64,000 nucleotides of DNA from Gnetum montanum. Its lineage: Eukaryota; Streptophyta; Gnetopsida; Gnetales; Gnetaceae. Shown here piece after piece: positions 44,150 to 55,830 of this stretch. A model generated the notes under the pieces. It had not been told where the DNA came from. It ran no database searches and saw nothing but the letters and a program-made list of their open reading frames with translations. Each line of letters opens with the position of its first letter. Position 1 is the first letter of the stretch. The translations under genes and the position numbers were made by a program. The stretch is from assembly GCA_015680685.1 (NCBI GenBank), contig MNCI01004128.1, positions 2,051 to 66,050 of the forward strand, read 5' to 3'.

Positions 44150-46490
44150 GAATTATTACTATAGTTTTTTAGATGGTTACAGTTGGTACAATCAAGTCCA
44201 AATAGCACCAAAAGACAAAGCCAAAACTACATTTATGAGTTTTTAGGGGACATTTGCATATAGATAGATGTATTTTGGCTTGTGCAATGCTCTAGCAACG
44301 TTTCAAAATTTGGTTCTTAGTATATTACAGTAGCAAATAGGGAATGGTGTGGAGGTTTCTATGGATGATTTCTCCACCTATGAAATAGACTTTGAATAAG
44401 GATTGGCTTGATTAGAGAAAGTACTAAAACAATGTGTTGAAAGAAACCTAAGGCTCAATTGGCAAAAAATCGAGTTAATGGTCCAAGAGGGCATTGTATA
44501 AGGGCATAAAATTTCACAAACAGGGATAGAGGTATATTCTAAAAAAATTAAAGTTATCCAAGGAATCACTCATCAACTTGAAACTATAAAATATGTCTGA
44601 TCATTCCTTGGACATACTAGATATTATAGACACTTCATTGAGAAATTTTCGAATATTGTAAAATAGTTGGTAGAATTAATAAAAAAGGATGTATCCTTTG
44701 AATGGACCAAGAAATGTGAGTTATCTTTCCAAAACTTGAAGCAGAAGCTCATAGAAACACCCATTCTATAAGCACCTAACTAGTCCAGACCATTCCATAT
44801 AATGACTAACATATCCAATTTTGCTTTAGGAGCCATAATTACATAGTTAGATGATCACAAATGTCCCTATTATATTCACTATGCAAGTTGAAGTATTGTT
44901 GGTGCACAACTCAACTATACCACAATAGAAAAATATTTAATGGTCATGTTTTTTGCACAAGAGAAATTTAGGCACTATTTGTTAGGTTATAAGGTATTTG
45001 TGCACACAGATCATAGTGTGACTTGATTCCTTATAAATAAACCAATGGTGAGCCCTTGAATCGTACGATGGCTTGTGATCTTGCAAAATTTCAATCTCAT
45101 GATAGTAGATCATAAAGGCACTGAGAATTTTATTACCAATCATTTATCTCGATCGTGATGGGACAACAAAGAGGATGAATATCCAATTTCTGATCACTTC
45201 CCTGATGAACTCGTCTTTGCAGGTGTAATAAATAACTAATCACCCACTGATAAAAATTAGTATAATAACATTCTTACTTATCTACTCACACAAAAAACAC
45301 CACAAGGGCTGGACATTAAAAAGAAACAATATTTTCTCCACTGAGTCAAACATTTCATGGAAATCAATAAACACCTTTACAAGGTGTGTTTTGGTGGCTT
45401 GGTCTGATGCTATGTTCTCGATGCAGATTAATTGTAAGTTCTCCAAGACACTCATGAGAGCCATTGTGGGGGTCATTACACTGGGAGATGAATAGCCATT
45501 AAAATCTTACTTGTAGGATATTATTGACCTACATTATTTTGGGACACCCATCATTTTATCCATTGTTGTGAGTTATACCAATGCAATGGGAGAATGACTA
45601 CTAGAATGTAGGGTCCATAATAATGGATTCAATCCTTAGAAGCCTTTGACATATGGGGTATTGATTTTATGGGGCCTATTACATCCATGTCCAATGGAAA
45701 AGCATACATTATTGTTACTATTGACTATTTTACAAAATCGGCAAAAGAAGCCACTGTTATCGACTGTACATCATCTACCATTGCATGATTTGTTCAACAA
45801 CAAATCATAGATAAGTTTGGTGTGCCTTGTGGACTTATTTCTAATAATGGTACATATTTTATAGGTGCAAATTTTTGGAAGTTGATGCAATACTTAGGAG
45901 TTGAGCATAAACTAAGTACACCATATCATCCTCAAGCAAATGGTTAGGCTAAAGTCATCAATAAGAAAATCATAAAAATTTTAACATGAACCATTAGCAA
46001 ATATAGGCAAGATTGGAGCACCAAACTGACCGATGCTCTTTCGGCCTATCGCTCCACATGGAAAATCTATATAGGCTACTCTCCATGTGAGTTAATGTAT
46101 AGTAAACTTCCAACACTTCCTATCTAAGCTGATCTCTATACACTATCTATAGCATGTGACCTTAACCTTTACCTTAGTCTAGCATAGAAATAATGGTTAA
46201 TGAATCTTAACTTGCTAGATGAAAATTGATTAGCCACCTTGTTATCCAATGAACTACACAAGGCCTTCAACAAACAACGTCATGACCTAAGAATTAGAAA
46301 AGTCAAATATCAACCAAGAGATAGGGTTCTTTATTGGAATACTACACATGTGCCACAAAAAACTAAATTTCAAATACTTTGGGAAGGACCTTATATCATT
46401 CATGAAATTTTTCCTTTAGGGACCATGATGATCTATAAACTTGGAAGCCTGGATAAAAAATTATTGGTCAACATCTAGCAAACCAAACAT
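44150..46490 (+). pseudogene. Element D pol: RT (partial), RNase H, integrase, Athila-like
   Basis: Starts within RT at FLDGYSWYNQVQIAPKDKAK, then YFGLCNALATFQN, VSMDDFSTYEIDFE (catalytic DD present), LGHTRYYRHFIEKFS, RNase H blocks ALGAIIT, AQLNYTTIEKYLMVMFFAQE, KFRHYLLGYKVFVHTDHSVT and ENFITNHLSRS. Integrase core: WGIDFMGPITSMSNGKAYII, GLISNNGTYFIGANFWKLM, STPYHPQANG. The second catalytic acid reads N (SNNGT) and the third reads K (NG-stop-AKVINKK), both G-to-A type. The tail ILWEGPYIIHEIFPLGTMMI ends near 46480. The order and motifs fit Athila-lineage Ty3 elements, agreeing with the tRNA-Asp primer type. N-terminal RT is cut off at 44065 by the LTR of E. Confidence 0.85.
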
Positions 46491-46573
46491 TTCCATGAGC
46501 CTAAAATGGCTAGTACTAACACTACCTCTATTGATGGATAGCCCTACTCATTATTTCATATCTCCTTCTTCCA

Positions 46574-48547
46574 ACTTAGTCATGGGGGAGATAGCCACCA
46601 ATGCTAATTATTCTAAGCCCTTCATTTCTTTTGTACTTTTTTACACATTCTTGTTTTACAAATTTTTCATATTTACTTATTTTTGTTTTACACCATCATT
46701 AACATTTTTACTATTTCTTTCTCTACTATATTTTGTTTGATTTATTCTCACTCATCACATAATAAGTGCTCATGATGATGGGTTGTACTATAATGGTGTT
46801 GATTACTAATCTCAATTTCTACGTTTGACTTTCAATGTTGATGGTAAGATATGGTTTCTTTTGATANAATTTCTACGTTTGACTTTCAATGTTGATGGTA
46901 AGATATGGTTTCTTTTGATAAAACAACCAATGAGTCCACATCATCCATTCAACCATCCAACTCTATGGTCTACCTTTGTTTTGGAAATGTACTATCCTTT
47001 TTTCTAATCAAACCTATTAAGGAATTTGTATCTTAGTATTCTTCAAACCAAAGAAGGATTCAAATGGATTGAAAAGGATGTGACTTCAAATGGATTCAAC
47101 ACATTTGTGCTAGTTATTCTCTTGGGTACTTGGATGTTTCTTATAGGTTTTCTTCCATTCCGCTATTGACTAATATCAGGAAGTTGAATAAATCAAATAA
47201 GTATTTGCATGGTGTGGTTTCCATTCAAAAAAAAATTGATAAAAATTCAAAGCACACCCCTTAGACGTAATAAAGGAGAATGGGCTACAAGTGCTAGTTA
47301 TGGCACTAAAAATACATGTTTGCTATGCCTAAAAGTTTCCTCTAACTAAGGACCTTTCTCACTTCTTACATCTCTATTCTTCTCTTTTTGGGATGGTGGT
47401 TATGCTATGAATACCTTCTTGTTACTTTAGGAGGATGGGTTAAAGTGTGTTGATGTGAGGTCACTAGAAGTGGTTAGTTTTAATCTAGATTTGGACTAAA
47501 TTTTATTAAGTTACCTTAACCACGTAATATATAATGGACTTTACAAAACCTTGATTTTTGAATTCCATTCCATTCTCTCTTCTCTTTCCATATTGCTTCC
47601 CATATTCTATCTCATTGTTGGTTTTATGACTAGTCTATATCTTGGTTGATGCATTGTTATTCTTTGGTAAATTCTTATGGGTGAATTCTTAATTATTGTC
47701 TCCATATGTCATTCCTAGAGCCTATGGACTCTTTAGTTTGTGGGATTGTTAGGGAATAAAGGGCATGAGCCTGCTTTGGGAAAGACCCACTAGCATTCCT
47801 TTTTGGTGAAATTGTTAAGTTCTTTTCCCTTAAACATTTCTTACAATCAACTATTTCTCATTTCAACCCACACATGACATCCATTTTCTATTTATTGGCT
47901 TCACCGTTGTTATTCCTCTTACCTTTCTTTTTCTTTCATTTTTCATCCTATTGCTACTAGGGGTTTGCTCTTAGTCATGGGGGCCTGTCGCAAATTTTTC
48001 CATTCTTCCATTCCATTACTTATCTTACCCCTACACCTTGGGTAGTTATCACTTACAACCCTCTAACCCAGTATCTGCCATACCCACAACCTACCCAATG
48101 TGCTTCATATTGAGGTAAGGTATCAATTACATTATATCTTATCTATCCTTGCTAATTCATGAATATGTTGTGTGTGCAGATGGTGATCACATGAACAATG
48201 GACTGGGATAGGAGGGAACACTCAAGATGGACTGGAGTTGGAGGATTGATGCAAGGAACATGCTTAGTCATGTGGTCATGGACGAACAACGGTGTGCACA
48301 TTTTTGACATCGATAGCAGTGCACCTCATTTTCTTTTCTCTCTCTCTTTAGGCTATCAAATGAGGATCTGGATGTCATCTATGTACAGTGTTCACCACAA
48401 TGGTTATGAATAACAATGCTATAGTATAGTTTTCAATTTGTTCACCAGGCATGTTGAGTCTGTCATTCTATGTCAACGTTTCTGTCATTTTTCAATAATT
48501 TCATAACATTCCAATATTTTGTAAGGAACTTAAGAACAAGTTTTCAT
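46574..48547 (+). other. Conserved 3' non-coding region of element D
   Basis: Carries ACTTAGTCATGGGGG (46574-46588), TTAGTCATGGGGG (47971-47983), the box CCTGCTTTGGGAAAGACCCA (47771-47790) and, near its end, GAGGTAAGG ... CTAAT ... TGTGTGCAG followed by ATGG (48112-48183). It matches A and C in the same order. The 53-bp duplication around the N at 46867 lies inside. Confidence 0.7.
46814..46920. repeat. Exact 53-bp direct repeat flanking a single N
   Basis: 46814-46866 and 46868-46920 are identical (AATTTCTACGTTTGACTTTC ... TTTCTTTTGATA), separated by one N at 46867. Neither A nor C has this duplication. It looks like an unmerged overlap in the assembly. Confidence 0.93.
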
Positions 48548-48562
48548 TTAGTTTTGGGGATA

Positions 48563-49137
48563 TGATAAGTCACCAAATAAGTGATCCAATATTGGATCCT
48601 CAATATTAGATATGTGATATCATATGGTCCAAGCGATATCAGACATGCGATGTCAGAACCTATCTTGTTGGCTATAAATAAGAGATAGGGGCTCTTGGTT
48701 TATGGGAGTAATTTTTTAGTCCTTTAGCTGAACTCTTTAAGGTTTTTCCTTCCAAAGTTAGAATTATTTCTAAGTGCCTGTAGTAGGAGTCATAAAGTGA
48801 ATGGATATTTATTCAAGCATTGTGTACCTGAGCACACCTTGTGTCCAAGAATAAAGATGAATTTTGTGATAACACTTGTAACATTCAGAATGGCTTAATT
48901 ATAGCATTTAATGTTATTTACTCTTATTTGATTCTTTCATTAGTTAATCAATGTTATTTCTATAGAGTCATTAATTATCAACAAATTAGTACACTCATCA
49001 TGACCACTTTGAACATATGTGGAACACTTGATAACCCAGTCGCGACTAGCATTTGGTAATCCCAATAGTGTTACACTAGTTTAGGATGTGTCCAGAGAGT
49101 GGGAATGGATGCTGGTGTTAGGATTTGATTGACATTA
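48563..49137 (+). repeat. LTR shared by elements D (3') and C (5'), first piece
   Basis: Begins TGATAAGTCACC after TTTAGTTTTGGGGATA. GATATC words at 48617-48655, GGCTATAAATAAGAG at about 48669-48683. Similarity to 35919 onward stops near 49137 (GATTGACATTA). Confidence 0.88.
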
Positions 49138-49833
49138 AGTGACAGTTAAGTAAAAATGAGTAAGTAATTCTAAAATGTCATAAAATACCTAGGTAAATAT
49201 ACAAACACATGTTATCCCAATGTCACACAAAATGCCTACAAGATCAACCAAGGTCATGGGATGTGTGTGAAAATAAGTAAGATGGAAAATACACCAAATG
49301 AAAGTAAATAAAGGTAAAAACAAGTTGAAACACCATAACGACCTAAGGGGTAAGGCCAAACAAGGTCAACTAAGATTATGTCTTGTTAGTTTAGGGCCTT
49401 GGCAAGCCATGTTGCTAGTTTAAAGCCTTGGTAGGCCATGGTTACATGGTGTCAAATGATGATTAGAGATGATGAAAATCCACCACTTAACACCTATTAA
49501 AGGCTAAAATAGGATCAATAGATGCCATAATAGAGAAAAATAAGATAAAAATGATGAAACTAACATAATGTAGAAGCTTAGATGAGGTTAATTGATGGTC
49601 AACAATGTACAAGAAGGTCAAAAAAAGTTAAAATAGCATGAAGCGAGGTCAAATCCATCAGAATGGAATACATGTGGTAAAATATAGTTAATATTAATCA
49701 AATTGGATTAGATATTACTAGTTTTATGCCTTAGTAGGCCATGGTATGAGCCTACATGCTTTCCAGGGAAGCTTGGGCACATGAGGGGGTCATTATGGGG
49801 CTTTTTTAAGGTAAAATTTGTACCTTTTCTTGT
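49138..49833. other. Left flank of the satellite-like array
   Basis: AT-rich, with repeated CCTTGG[CT]AAGCCATG / CCTTGGTAGGCCATGG words (about 49391-49443 and 49732-49742) and GGTCAA words. No ORF. It interrupts the LTR and has no recognised ends. Confidence 0.5.
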
Positions 49834-52335
49834 GACTATGCTAACCTAGCATAGTCATGCATTCGCTAGCATAGTTGACATTGATGGGTGATTTTTGAGA
49901 GTTCATAAGGCCACATTTAGGCTCCCGATGATCCAAACAACTAGCTTGAAGGGTGGATATTAAGAATTAACAAGTTTTCTCTTCATTTTCTACCTCTTGA
50001 ATGTTTGAAATGATATTTCTATTGGTGAATACACTAGGCTAGTAAGCTCCAACATACTCAGATGGAATAAATAAATTCATGGGGTTCTAGATTTATTCTT
50101 AGCAATTTTTGAGTTTCCTAGATCAATGTAAGGTAATTGGAGGATTGGATTGGCTATTTGGAGGTCAAATTTGGGCAACAGAAGTAGGTTTCATGGCATT
50201 TCCCACTAGACTATTCTAAGCTAGCGTAGTCATCCATGGTGCCAATGTAGTTGAGTGGAATTTGTTATTTCTATAGCTGAAACATAGTGAAATTATAGCT
50301 AGATGAGGTGGGATAGATTAGTTTTGGGCTATTCAAGAGTGGTATAGCACTAGTTGTTGTTGCAACATAATCCCTTTTCAGTGTGACTATGTTGGGCCAA
50401 TGTAGTCACACAATTCCTTAGTGTAGTTATGCATGGAAAATGATTTTTGGTGAATTTTCAAGCTCAATGAACCATGCTAATGGGCTTCTAGGATAACTGG
50501 TGCACCTGGCTTCTGTTTTAGTATCAAAAATACTAATTTTGATATCTATTTGGGGCTTGGAAGGCCAAATACCTTGTGACTACCCTAGGCATGTAGTTTT
50601 AGGGTAGCTAGGATATTTGAGTGAAAAAAGATTACAAGAGATGAATTTTGACTCTTTTCCTAGGATTTCAAGGTCTTAGGTTGCTCCTATAAGGTTCTAG
50701 GTCTTTCTAGGAGTCAATTTTGGCAATTTCTAAGCTATTTTGGACTATTCCATGTTGACTACACTAGGCAACACCAGTTAGTATGCTAGCCTAGCATAGT
50801 TGATAGATTGTCAATGTAGTCGTAAGATGTGCAATGAAAAATGTTGAATTCTAGATCAACTTCCCAAGGTCTGCTCATCCCAATGTGCTTTGGTAAGGTC
50901 CTATAGTTGGAAATTGTGTTCTAGTGATTGGATTTGATTTTTTTTTACTTCCAAAATGTGGACTATGCTAAGCAACACTAGTGACTATTCTAGTCTAGTG
51001 TAGCCACCTCATTCTTTATTCTAGTTGACAATTTGGGATGGTAAATGATAAGTTTTATGGACTTTAGAGGCTCTGGTAAGGCTACAAGATTTTCAAAGAT
51101 GAATTTGAGTATCTTTGTGATAAAAAGTAGTTAGTTTTAAATGGGCTACACGAGGATCTGGTAGTAACCATGTAGGCCTAACATAGTCACCCAACCTCTA
51201 GTGTGGTTGGGGTTAGAATATGTAGAAAATGATGAAAAAATATAATTTTTGTGGTAAAAAAAGCTTAGATGGGATTTTAGGATTTTCTGCAAGTCAATTT
51301 GAATGATTTATGATAGATTTTGATTAACTGTAGGTGAACTATACTAGTTCCATGTAGTGACTATTCTAGCCTAGTGTTGTCACAAGTTCCATCAATGTAG
51401 TTGGCATTTGAAAATGTGAAATATACAATAAAATGTTAAAATTTGCCTTTAGCAAGGTCTCATGGTTTACCAAAAATGGATTTGAGTTGTTTATGATAAA
51501 TTTTGATTAATTTTAGGTGGACTGTGCTACGTTCTATCATAATCACAGCCTCCCTTAGCATAGTTGATGTTTAGAATTGTGAAAAATGTAAAAAGTGGCA
51601 AGTTTATATTTGGTCTTCACCTATGCTAGGTTTTGGAGTTCTCATGAAGTGGGTTGGATTTGGAAATGAATTGTTTCAGGCTTTCCAGGTGGACTAGGCT
51701 AGGCTTTAGTAATAACTACACTAGCCTAGCATTATCACTCTTGGGAAATCAATATTTAAGTGGAAAATAATGAAATATTTCTTCCATCTTCTATTCAGGA
51801 TGATCATAAGCTCTTTAAAGGTGAATTTATGCTTGGAAATGTTTTGTTTGAAGGTTATTAGTACACAATGCTAGGAACCTACTATGACTACATTACCCCA
51901 ACGTAGTTACCTCACTCCTAGCATATTCATACTTGGAAAATCCATTTTCATGGTTTCTTGAGAAGTTTTTATATGATTATTTAGTAGTTTGAGCTCACAA
52001 GAGGCCTTGGTGAGGTGCGAAGGATGTGAAGTGAGGTTTTGAAGATGTATGTTGGTTTGTGAGGTTAATTCTTCCCATAAACCTTGTGACTATTCTAGGC
52101 CAACATAGTTACTAAGTTTCTTAAGCATAGTCATGAGAAATCTTGGATTTTTAACACCATTTGATGATTTTGACCATGTTACAAGGCTACTAGGAGCTCA
52201 AAATAGGGTTTGTAGATATGGCATGGTTATTTAGAGGTAATTAAATGCTAGATGGACAATGAGTGATCTTATCCCATTTTAGACTATGCTAGGCTAGTGT
52301 AGTCATGTTGTTGCACAACATAGTCACATGGGATG
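49834..52335. repeat. Degenerate tandem array, about 188-bp period, palindromic core
   Basis: About 14 units each carry GACTATGCTAGxC-like and CTAGCATAGTCA-like boxes, then an xxTAGTTG / GGAAAATG spacer. Box starts that I can place are near 49834, 50027, 50211, 50391, 50577, 50768, 50972, 51165, 51352, 51530, 51700, 51885, 52085 and 52282. In unit one GACTATGCTA (49834-49843) and TAGCATAGTC (49847-49856) are an exact inverted repeat with three bases between. 50782-50798 is another near-perfect palindrome. No ORF spans the array. Units are diverged, so it is old. Confidence 0.82.
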
Positions 52336-52444
52336 CCTAACTTTTTGATGAATTTTGGAGTTCTCATGGGTAGAGGGATGAGGATTATTTTGGAGAATAA
52401 ATGGGCTATGGTACTTATCCTAAATTTTCCATCTACCTAAGTGA
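52336..52444. other. Right flank of the array
   Basis: AT-rich text ending CCATCTACCTAAGTGA, where the LTR resumes. About 300 bp of the LTR is missing between 49137 and 52445 compared with element A, so this was not a simple insertion. Confidence 0.5.
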
Positions 52445-52473
52445 TGAGTGTAGGGGTGCCTCGCCACTCATCA
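52445..52473 (+). repeat. End of the LTR shared by D and C
   Basis: TGAGTGTAGGGGTGCCTCGC followed by CACTCATCA, equal to the last 29 bp of the A LTR. Confidence 0.88.
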
Positions 52474-52493
52474 TTGGTGTCATTGCGAGGGAC
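52474..52493 (+). other. Element C primer-binding site
   Basis: TTGGTGTCATTGCGAGGGAC directly after the LTR end; tRNA-Asp type, decayed. Confidence 0.75.
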
Positions 52494-52615
52494 TAAGTGT
52501 TTGTGCACTGAATAGAACATAAGGGATATCACTCACATCATTGTGAGCCTTAACGAACCTTCGGGTTAATCAATAGAAAAAATTCATATAATGGTGAATT
52601 AGCACACTAGTAAAA

Positions 52616-54480
52616 ATGCCTTCTTCTCATAAGAGAAACTCACCAACTAAGGACCACATAGGAGATAGTCGGCAACATAAAAAACATAACCCAAATCAGC
52701 CAGGTCCTAAACAATACAAGATAGTTTATACTCACCCCAATGAGTATATTCCAGACTTTACTTTTATCCTTCATCTAGATGAACAGCTGCGATGGAGAGA
52801 TTTGCAAGATAACATTGTGTTACCCCTAGATCGATCAATCTCTCACATGCTTTTCCATGCCTTGGCACAGATAGGCATGACTGAGCTATATGTTGAATAC
52901 ATTGCAGAAGATTTTGACATGAGGGATTATTATCCCACAGATGCCCAACGTATGAGAGACTTAAGGAAGAGGAGATAACATGCACTACTGAAGGGCAAGG
53001 TCCCGCACGTCCTTAGTGAAATAGAAGATGAGGAACCCCTTATCACAGGTTCATTAGCAAATGATGTTCCCCCTCCTAACGATGATGAGGAGGTTGGGTA
53101 TTAGAACCTACGATCAATGATACATATCCTTGGCTCTGATACTCGTGAACAACAACTATTCACAGAGAGAGCAACCACTCACGCTAAGGACAGGCACTTA
53201 GATCGTCACCACGATTGGGGCCATAGCAGTCGAAGAGAAGGCAAGAAACATCATCATGGAAATGGTTCCCCTTCTTCTTCCCCTTCTTCACATCACTCAC
53301 CCTCTCCTTCCACATCTAGGTGCAGCCACCATGAACATAAAGGTAAGGATAAATGTAAAAGAGATGAAAGACCTCGACGGGAAGGTCAAGAAATAGGACA
53401 ACGACAAGGATGTAGGGAGAGTAGGGAACCACGAAGACATCATAGAAGTCGTGATAGAGATGATCATGATAAGCCCCTACTCACAACCCGAAGTATGCTT
53501 GACATAATGGAGGTAGTTAGGATTCCCACAAGGCATTTAAAAGATAGTCAAATCAAACGATTAGACATGAAAAATATTCCATGATTTGAAGGAGGATACA
53601 ATGCTGATCCACAAAATCATTTACAGGCATTCCACGATGCCTGTGACTTGTAGAATAAAATGAGTGGTAGAAGCTTAAGTTGTTACCTAGGACACTCACT
53701 AAAGAAGCAGAGAGCTGGTGTCGGTCCCTAGCACTGGAAACCATCAGGAGGTGGAGTACGATGCTAGAACTATTCAATGAAAGGTATCAAATGTAATCCA
53801 GAGTGTCTAATTTGTGTAAGCAGATCCAAAGCTGGAAGCAAGGTACACACGAACCCTTGGATGCTACCATGGCCCACTATTATACATTGTTACATCATTG
53901 CCCAGGTCATGGGTATGCTCAGTGGGATCAACTTCGTCACATCGTGGATGGGCTAAGGAATGAAACTAGAAGAACCCTTGGGACTTATGCCCAAGGGAGA
54001 CTCTCACAACTTAGAGCCCATGAAGTACGTAGCTTGTTGGAGCAAGTAGCAAACGAAGAAGGTGAGCTACGAAAAAGGGAAAGTGTGAAAGAGTACAACC
54101 GCGATCTCTCCCTTTGAAATAAGGGAGTGAAATTTTGTGATGAAGAGGATGAGTCACCAATCGAAGAGTTGGTGAATCGGAAAACTTTGCCGATCCAAAA
54201 ATTAACAACCGAGGTATTGGCAAAAGTAGACCAAATGTGGGATTCCTTAGACTCAAGAATTGAAAGAGTCTTGAAAATTGTAGAAGAGTCTAAGGTAGAA
54301 CAAAGTAGTGACAAAGGTAAGAAAAAGTGGAGAGATTTAGGCCCTGCACATAACAAGGGTAAGGGAAAAATCACAAACTCCAATGTGGTTGTGGATTCGG
54401 ATTTAGATGATGACAATGGATGTGAGATCTACCAGTATAACCATCCTAAGGGATGTTGCCCCATCATCTCACATCTATAG
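52616..54480 (+). pseudogene. Element C gag
   Basis: Starts MPSSHKRNSPTKDHIGDSRQ. N-terminal block EYIPDFTFILHLDEQLRWRD, basic His/Lys/Arg/Ser-rich region (53180-53440), capsid-like domain from about 53560 (EGGYNADPQNHLQAFHDACD, LELFNERYQM, WKQGTHEPLDATMAHYYTLL, GHGYAQWDQLRHIVDGLRNE), LLEQVANEEGELRKRESVKE and an acidic tail, ending CEIYQYNHPKGCCPIISHL. Stops at 52976, 53102 (CAG to TAG by comparison with A) and 53582 (TGG to TGA), plus a frameshift between 53584 and 53803, inactivate it. Otherwise this is the clearest gag in the window. Confidence 0.88.
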
Positions 54481-55179
54481 GATTCTGGGGTGTATGCGCT
54501 TAATCCAAGACTCAACCAATGGTAAACACCCCGTAGGTTACCTTATCCACAAGGTAACCCAAGGCAGTTCCACCAACCACTAACGTATTATCCAAGTGGA
54601 ACTCCACCATAGCCTATCATACAACATCAACATGGGTAATACCCAAATCCATGGGGGATGCCACCACCAACACAATAGTACCCTTAGTGGCAGCCTGATC
54701 CTTATGGTTATTATGTGCAGCAGCTGATTTCTCCAAGTGACTCTATGGATCACGCAACCCCCAACCATCACTACCAAGTTTGGGAGTACTTCTGAAGGAT
54801 GCCTTCTCCTCCAAGAGACATCTCACACTCATCCCATCCTCAAAATCTATCTGCACCTCTTCCACTAGTAGTAGTTCCTGTAACACCTCCTGCTCCAACA
54901 ATGCAGGGGGAACTTCCTCCTCAACCGTAGCAACGTCACACAGTGAGAGTTGTAAATATCTAACCTGTTGATGGTTCTAAAAACTGTTAAAAGAGAAGAC
55001 CTTACTTCAAAACCAAAAGCCCAGAAAAACTCTCACAACAACAAGTAGTTGGGGTCATGTACACTCCTCCATCACCATCTAACACTTTGGAGCACCCTTC
55101 AGTCCAACAAAGCATAACACATACGGTTATGTTAACGCATACCATAACCAACTAGATCAAGGTAGGCCACCTTCCTAAA

Positions 55180-55690
55180 AAACTAATTGACCCTAGGAGC
55201 CCCTTAATCTATTTGCAGATCACTGGAAATGAACCACATAGGGCTCTTCTTGACTCAGGTTCTGAAGTCAACTTAATTTCACAAGAGATGTATCATGCCT
55301 AGAACCTGCCCCAACTTAAGAAGAGCAACATTCAACTAGAGCTAGCAGACTAGTCCATCACCATTCCCTTAGGATTGGTGGAGGACATCATCACCACTGT
55401 GTGTGGTTGGTCTTAACCAGCTAAATTTCTGGTGATTGAAGTAAACAACAATGAAGGGGACTTCCCAATTATAATGGGAAGGGTATGGCTTAGCATAGTA
55501 GACACATGCCTTAGGATCCATGATCTTTCCTTGGAAATCTCTAAGACAAACATATTTGGAAAGATCGAGAAGAGGAAAGTTCTATGCATCACATACAGTG
55601 ATTCATCATGTGATGACATGGAGGAAATGTCTCCATGTAACAGGTGTGCCCAAGAAACATTGAACCAAAGATGCTTGTATGTAGCAACCA
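55180..55690 (+). pseudogene. Element C aspartic protease
   Basis: SPLIYLQITGNEPHRALLDS with GSEVNLISQEMYH (55252-55260 is the catalytic D-S-G, intact), then IPLGLVEDIITTVCGWS and GDFPIIMGRVWLSIVDTCLR. Stops remain (before NLPQL and after ELAD), so it is not functional as it stands. CNRCAQETLNQRC at the end is shared with A. It is separated from gag by about 700 bp of Pro/Gln-rich and Ser/Thr-rich text (54480-55180) with stops. Confidence 0.85.
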
Positions 55691-55699
55691 CACAAGAAN

Positions 55700-55830
55700 A
55701 ATATTTTTGTTTTACAATGTTTTTTTTTACATGTTTTTGTTTTACACATTTTTGTTTTACAACTTTTTTGTTTTACACATTTTTGTTTTACAAGTTTTTG
55801 TTTTACACGTTTTTGTTTTACAAATATCTT
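55700..55830 (+). repeat. TTTTTGTTTTACA minisatellite
   Basis: About seven copies of a roughly 16-17-bp unit TTTTTGTTTTACACAT in C. A (22345-22410) and D (46630-46700) have only one to three copies at the same place, so C expanded it. It starts right after the N at 55699. Confidence 0.85.

Larger units (their letters stand above)
35919..52473 (+). mobile_element. Element D: Athila-like element, rearranged by insertion of E
   Basis: A 5' LTR piece (35919-36688) is followed by the minus-strand E complex (36689-44064). Then come the rest of RT, RNase H and integrase (44160-46490), a 3' non-coding region, a G-tract (48548-48562) and the second LTR (48563-49137 plus 52445-52473, interrupted by a tandem array). 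Gag, protease and the N-terminal RT are absent, lost when E and D were joined. The second LTR is directly followed by the primer site and gag of C, so D and C share it. Confidence 0.7.
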
